Shown one piece after another: positions 59,868 through 64,000 of a stretch of DNA of 64,000 nucleotides. Below the pieces are notes generated by a model that had not been told where the DNA came from, did no database searches, and saw nothing but the letters and a program-made list of their open reading frames with translations. The stretch spans positions 70,413,035 to 70,477,034 of the forward strand of contig CM048844.1 in assembly GCA_026545765.1 (NCBI GenBank). Direction: 5' to 3'. Within the stretch, counting starts at the first letter, position 1; the number at the start of each line of letters is the position of its first letter. The stretch comes from Plantago major (Eukaryota > Streptophyta > Magnoliopsida > Lamiales > Plantaginaceae). The translations under genes and the position numbers were made by a program.

Positions 59868-60402
59868 AGTGGTACAACTATTTGTTTGAGTGTCTAGCCC
59901 AAGTCCTCCTTTCTCTGAGGCATCTCTTATATAAGAGTGTACTTCAGTGAGAGTGTCACAAGCTTTGGCATAGGATTGGAAGGACATTTCTTTCTTTTTG
60001 AGTTCAACGTTGTTAGAAAGAAGACCTTCACACTTTTGAAGTTTATCCACTGCCTATTCATGTAACTTTCCTGTCTCAACTATCTGTGCTTTTAGAAATA
60101 CATTATCAGCATCCTTTGTCTCATATAGCTTTCGCAGTTGTGAGCACTCCTTTTCAAGATATTTCTTTTATTCTTCGAGAATCTTGGTTCTAGCTTGGAC
60201 AACCATGAATTCTCTTTCATAAAGATCAAGCTCATTTCTAAGGTGTTCTAAATCTTTGATTCCTTCCTCATCACTCTCATAGTTTACAAATCGAGAAATA
60301 GTGATTACCTCATCAGCCATTAAGCATAGCTCGATGTTGGAGCAATATGGATCGACCTCCTCAGCAACCCCGCACATTTCTTTCTTCTTTTGACCGAAAT
60401 CA
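59868..60402 (-). pseudogene. Copia element C1, coiled-coil region after gag
   Basis: Minus strand: VDPYCSNIELCLMADEV, LEHLRNELDLYEREFMVVQA, then DKLQKCEGLLSNNVELKKKE and DTLTEVHSYIRDASEKGG. Charged helices of this type follow the zinc knuckle in many plant copia elements. The region has stops at 60168 and 60051 and is cut at 59865 by the CACTA insertion. Confidence 0.7.
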
Positions 60403-61650
60403 ACTAATTCATGAGTGATGCCACATAACTCTGGTAAGTAAGTTTGGAATCATCTGAGTCCTCATCCTCAGACTCAGAGTCAAGATTGAGAGCATCCAGT
60501 TGGATTTGGTTCTTTTTCCTTTCCTCAGTGAGCATAGCTCTCTGACCTCTCTTGAAATTTCTTCTATCTTTATTGTCACCTGTATTTAGCTTGTTATAAG
60601 CTGGGCAGTCTATTTTGAAGTGACCAGGTTTCTGACAATAAAAACAGATATCGTTTCAGATTTCTGCTCCCTCAGTACTCGATGCTTGCTGGGTAGGCTT
60701 GTTCAGCGAGCTAGTCAATTGCATACTTTTGTACTGGTGATAGTTGGGACCTAGATGCCTTTTCAGCTTGTCTTTGGTCCTTCTTCTTTCAATTTTCTGT
60801 CTGACGTATTTTCTCATATGCTTTACAGCAAGAGCATTTTCCTCAGTCACCTCTTTGGTATCCTTCTTTTCAGAAGTACCTTGTGTTATGAGAGCAACAT
60901 TCTGCGATGTTTCAGCAGTCATATGTCCTCTTTGCTTTATCTCATAGTTGACAGTTGCCAAGTGTGAGAAAAGCTCCACTGGTGTGATGTTAGGCATTCC
61001 TTGGTTGAAATAGAAGTACTGAGTATGTTCCCAATTTTGATTTAAGCTTCTCACGATAGTCTTAACCTTTTCAGAGTTAGAGTATCTCTCACTTCACCAA
61101 GTGCAGCCATTTCACTCATTAGTGTTGTAAACCTGAAATCAAGTTCTTCAAGTGTCTCAGTGGGATCTTGTTTGAAATTTTGAAATTTGAGCTTCAAAAC
61201 TTCGAACTTGTTTTCCTTGGTTTTCTCAGTACCGCCACAGATTTCATCAATCAGTGACCAGGCTTCTTTAGCCGTTTTACCACCCCATAGTTTGCAATGT
61301 ATGTGATATGGAGTAGAACGTATAATGATGTTTCTTGCTTGATCATCCAGCCTGTTTCTCTTGGAATCCTCAGATGTCCAGAGATGTCTGGGCTTTGCTT
61401 CATAAGCAATGGCTCATGTTGGTCTTGCGCCTGAGGATGTGATGGTTGTAGAAGATCCAGCAGCATCTGTTGTATCTTTGTCTCGACCACTAGATACTTC
61501 AGTGACTTGTTTCTCATGTTGAATGACAATAGGTCCATTCTTTATCCCTTCGATCATTTCATCACAAATAGCTTCCAGGTGAATCATCATGTTGTTCTTC
61601 CATTTCTCATAGTTTTCTGGCTTGAGAGTGGGTGCATCGCGTAGAGACAT
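60403..61650 (-). pseudogene. Copia element C1, gag
   Basis: ATG 61650 gives MSLRDAPTLKPENYEKWKNN, then after an in-frame TGA near 61410 the UBN2/gag pattern (LWGGKTAKEAWSLIDEI, KFQNFKQDPTETLEELDFRF). After a frameshift near 61060 it continues NQNWEHTQYFYFNQGMPNIT and ends with a CCHC zinc knuckle CFYCQKPGHFKIDC (about 60605-60650), preceded by another stop. Three breaks make it inactive. It is transcribed away from the LTR at its right. Confidence 0.88.
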
Positions 61651-61754
61651 CCTCAAGCAAATACACTAAACAAACAAATCAAGTGCAGGTGGTGAGCTAT
61701 TAGTAGGCACTTATCTAGGATCTAGGTTCAGTGCAGAAGGTTAAAGAACCTCCT

Positions 61755-61766
61755 GCTCTGATACCA
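61755..61766 (-). other. Primer-binding site, initiator tRNA-Met
   Basis: TGGTATCAGAGC on the minus strand lies 2 nt after the LTR end at 61769. It is the standard primer site of many plant Ty1/copia elements and fixes the orientation of the element as minus. Confidence 0.95.
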
Positions 61767-61768
61767 CT

Positions 61769-64000
61769 TGTTGGTCAAGATAACGGCAAAGTAAAAGACG
61801 GAATTGTCGATAAAACAGTTTCTCAGATATCTATGAAGGTATCTGATACTTATAATCAAAAAGCGGAAGTCTTTTGTGATAAGTGCACGTGCTCAGCAAA
61901 CAATAATTGTGTAAGTACTCAGCAAGTAAATAAAGCAATAAGTAAAGTGCAGTAAGTAAACGACACAAAGCTTTATAGTGGTATCTGAGGGTGGCGTAAT
62001 CCCCCAACTAATCCACTCGCCCTTTCTCAGGACTTGAATCCACTAAGATAAGATAATGAGTTCCCCTTACAAAATCCTATCTCTTGATCCCTTTTACACT
62101 AGGTTCCCAACCAAGTGTTCCCCCTGAGTTATTCCCCGGCTTTCTCAGCCAAGTACTTCCTCTACTCAGTTTCCTTTGAGTTATTCCTTAGTTTTCCAAA
62201 CTAAGTACTTCCTGTGCTCAATGCCTGTTTGGTGTTGGTTATGGTAGTTTGTCAGGTGAGCTAGCTCTGATAACTTATTCAGTTATCTTAGAGAGCTCTA
62301 TAGAATCAATCTTACTTAATACACTTCACAATGTATGGTAAGTTATTCTTTACAGACCCAAGTCTTGATGTTGTTGATATGCTCAAATTACTACTTAGGA
62401 AACAAGTAGAAAGCATGTAAATAGACAATGCTAACCACGAGGTCGTTCGCTAAGAAATCAATTAGGCTATCGCAACGATTGAAAACAAACAGTTACTTGC
62501 GAAACAATGTTGATTTGTTTGAATTCGAGTACTTCTTAAAACTAGAAAACGGAAATTAACAATGTAGTTGTTTGTAAGAATGAGGTACGAGGAACACAGT
62601 AGTTACGATCAAGCAATGCTAATTCTCTCTAGGGATACGTTCATACTGTCACACAGTCGGTGTACAGAAAACTATCAATTCAACCTTTATCAAACGAGTT
62701 TGAATATATTTGAACTAGAGTAATCGTGGGTCGTCAATTCACGATCATTAACCAAAACGTTTTAGAGAATCTTTGAACGAGAGTATTGAATTGAAGGGTT
62801 TTTACGAAGATCTCTGAACGAGCCTAACCTATATGAACGATTTCGAACCCTAGAAGCGAATATGCAAAGCTATCACGCAACTACCATGTTCGGAGTGATT
62901 TAGCAACTTATAATCGAAGCAAGGATGAAAGAATACAAGATATTGCTCATGGTTAACACAAACAGAATGATAATCGCATGCAAGCTCAAACAATTCAAGA
63001 AACAGAGTAAGAACGAATTGAATAAGATAAAACAATAGAGATTTACCACAGTAATCATGGATTCGATATCAATCCTTCGATGAATAGTCAAAATCAAGCT
63101 CCAAATTGTTATCAATGTCAAAGTATGAATGTATGGAGCTTTTTCTATCAACTAGGTTTAGATCTAGGGCAAAGTGTATTTTTGACAATAGAATGAATGT
63201 CTAAAATAAAATCGTCTGACTTCTTCTAACTAAAATCGCAGAAAAACGGAAAAGAAGAAACTGGCGTCGCCAGTTTGGGCCAAAACCAAACAGAAAGTTA
63301 CTGGCGCACGCTAGTATAATAAACTGGCGTCGCCAGTTCTTCAGGAATGATGGTTTTGCCCTTTTGACGCATTTTCTTGGTATTTTGGCCTTCCCGCTCC
63401 ACTTCTAGCATCCATACGAGGCATTGGAACTCCATATCTTGTACATGCATATAAAATACACCATTTTGCCTTCAATTAGCACGGTTTAGCCAAATACCTA
63501 CAAAATACACAAAGAACAAAACAAGTAAAAATACTCTAGGAAAACTAATAAAACTATACTCAAGGATGACAAAAAGGCGGTAAAAAAGACCAAATGATAT
63601 GGTATAAAACCGACTCATCAGTTGTTCAAGAGAATGAATCACAGATATAAGTCGCAACTTTATCCTTGGATTCAACTCTTTCACAATATGCAATTCTTGT
63701 TTAAGGATTAGGACACTTAGAACTTTCATGCTACTTAGAATTCAAGAGCTTTAGTCGCAATAGAAAGCTAGAGAGTAAGTAGGTAGAAGGCTTGTATGCT
63801 TGAATGTAAGATTGTAGTTCTTGGTGTGTTTTCAAGCATTCTAAGTGATGATATTTATAGTTGAAAATCATGCCGTTTGAATAGTATCCGTTAGGCACAA
63901 TTAAATTCAAACTATTGATATCTGAAGATAAGATGGCAGTGAGTTTTGTCTCTTTACAAAGATTTCCTCTTTTGTTCAGACATCTCTGTCTGCGTAATAA
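61769..64000 (-). mobile_element. Copia element C1 5' LTR, runs off the window
   Basis: The plus strand starts TGTTGGTCAAGATAACGGCA and matches 21013-22040, apart from a 1.25 kb solo LTR inserted at 62375-63620. About 980 bp of the LTR proper is visible and the sequence ends inside it. The edge next to the primer site is the 3' edge of the LTR. Confidence 0.9.
62375..63620 (-). mobile_element. Solo LTR, family L2, 1246 bp, duplication GTTGT
   Basis: On the minus strand it starts TGATGAGTCGG and ends GAGCATATCA, the same ends as 48030-49330. GTTGT lies at 62370-62374 and 63621-63625. The empty site is present in the related LTR near 21663-21672 (GATGTTGTTCAAGAG), which proves the insertion borders. 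At 63260-63274 and 63323-63337 it carries the near-palindrome ACTGGCGTCGCCAGT. Confidence 0.95.

Overview
This window is nuclear DNA of a flowering plant, most likely a eudicot. It has intron-split genes with GT/AG junctions, Ty3/gypsy and Ty1/copia retrotransposons, CACTA transposons, many miniature inverted-repeat elements (MITEs) and a plastid-derived insertion. I cannot name the species from sequence alone. No operon-type, CRISPR, rRNA-array or clear tRNA features were seen.

Gene-bearing part (about 1-15 kb). A Cassandra-type solo LTR carrying 5S-rRNA-like sequence (486-762) comes first. It is followed by a decayed Alfin-like gene (1487-3290) and a plastid rpl2 exon-2 fragment (3378-3671). 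Two intact minus-strand genes follow: a three-exon BAHD acyltransferase (3750-5671, 441 aa) and a 14-exon peroxisomal acyl-activating enzyme of the AAE17/AAE18 type (6901-14877, 729 aa, C-terminus SKI). Every splice junction of both genes was traced and keeps frame.

First repeat block (15.6-25.7 kb). This holds a truncated LTR, an Athila-like element (LTR, tRNA-Asp-type primer site, decayed gag, protease and start of RT) cut by a copia LTR, a field of short palindromes, and several MITEs.

Middle part (26-39 kb). It contains a SERF-family gene without a visible start codon, a previously unclassified higher-order tandem repeat (27.9-29.4 kb), a 0.9 kb element with very long inverted repeats, an orphan first exon of a DEAD-box helicase RH1-like gene, a short solo LTR, a 1.3 kb non-autonomous CACTA element, and a mitochondrial CcmE gene whose presequence is frameshifted.

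PPR gene (39544-47735). This is an intact three-exon P-class PPR gene (468 aa) with a 4.9 kb second intron. A repeat block starts about 225 bp upstream of its start codon.

Second repeat block (48-64 kb). A plus-strand copia fragment is split by a solo LTR and followed by two more truncated LTRs. Next is a minus-strand copia element with its 5' LTR and tRNA-iMet primer site. A 7.7 kb CACTA transposon sits inside its coding region, and another solo LTR sits inside its LTR.

The genes do not form a functional unit. The most unusual observation is that five LTRs of Athila-like type each carry a different short palindrome or inverted repeat, starting at nearly the same distance (254-298 nt) from the LTR start. 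Target-site duplications seen directly are TAATT, GTTGT, ATGAG, TAG, TAA, TA and AAAAA.
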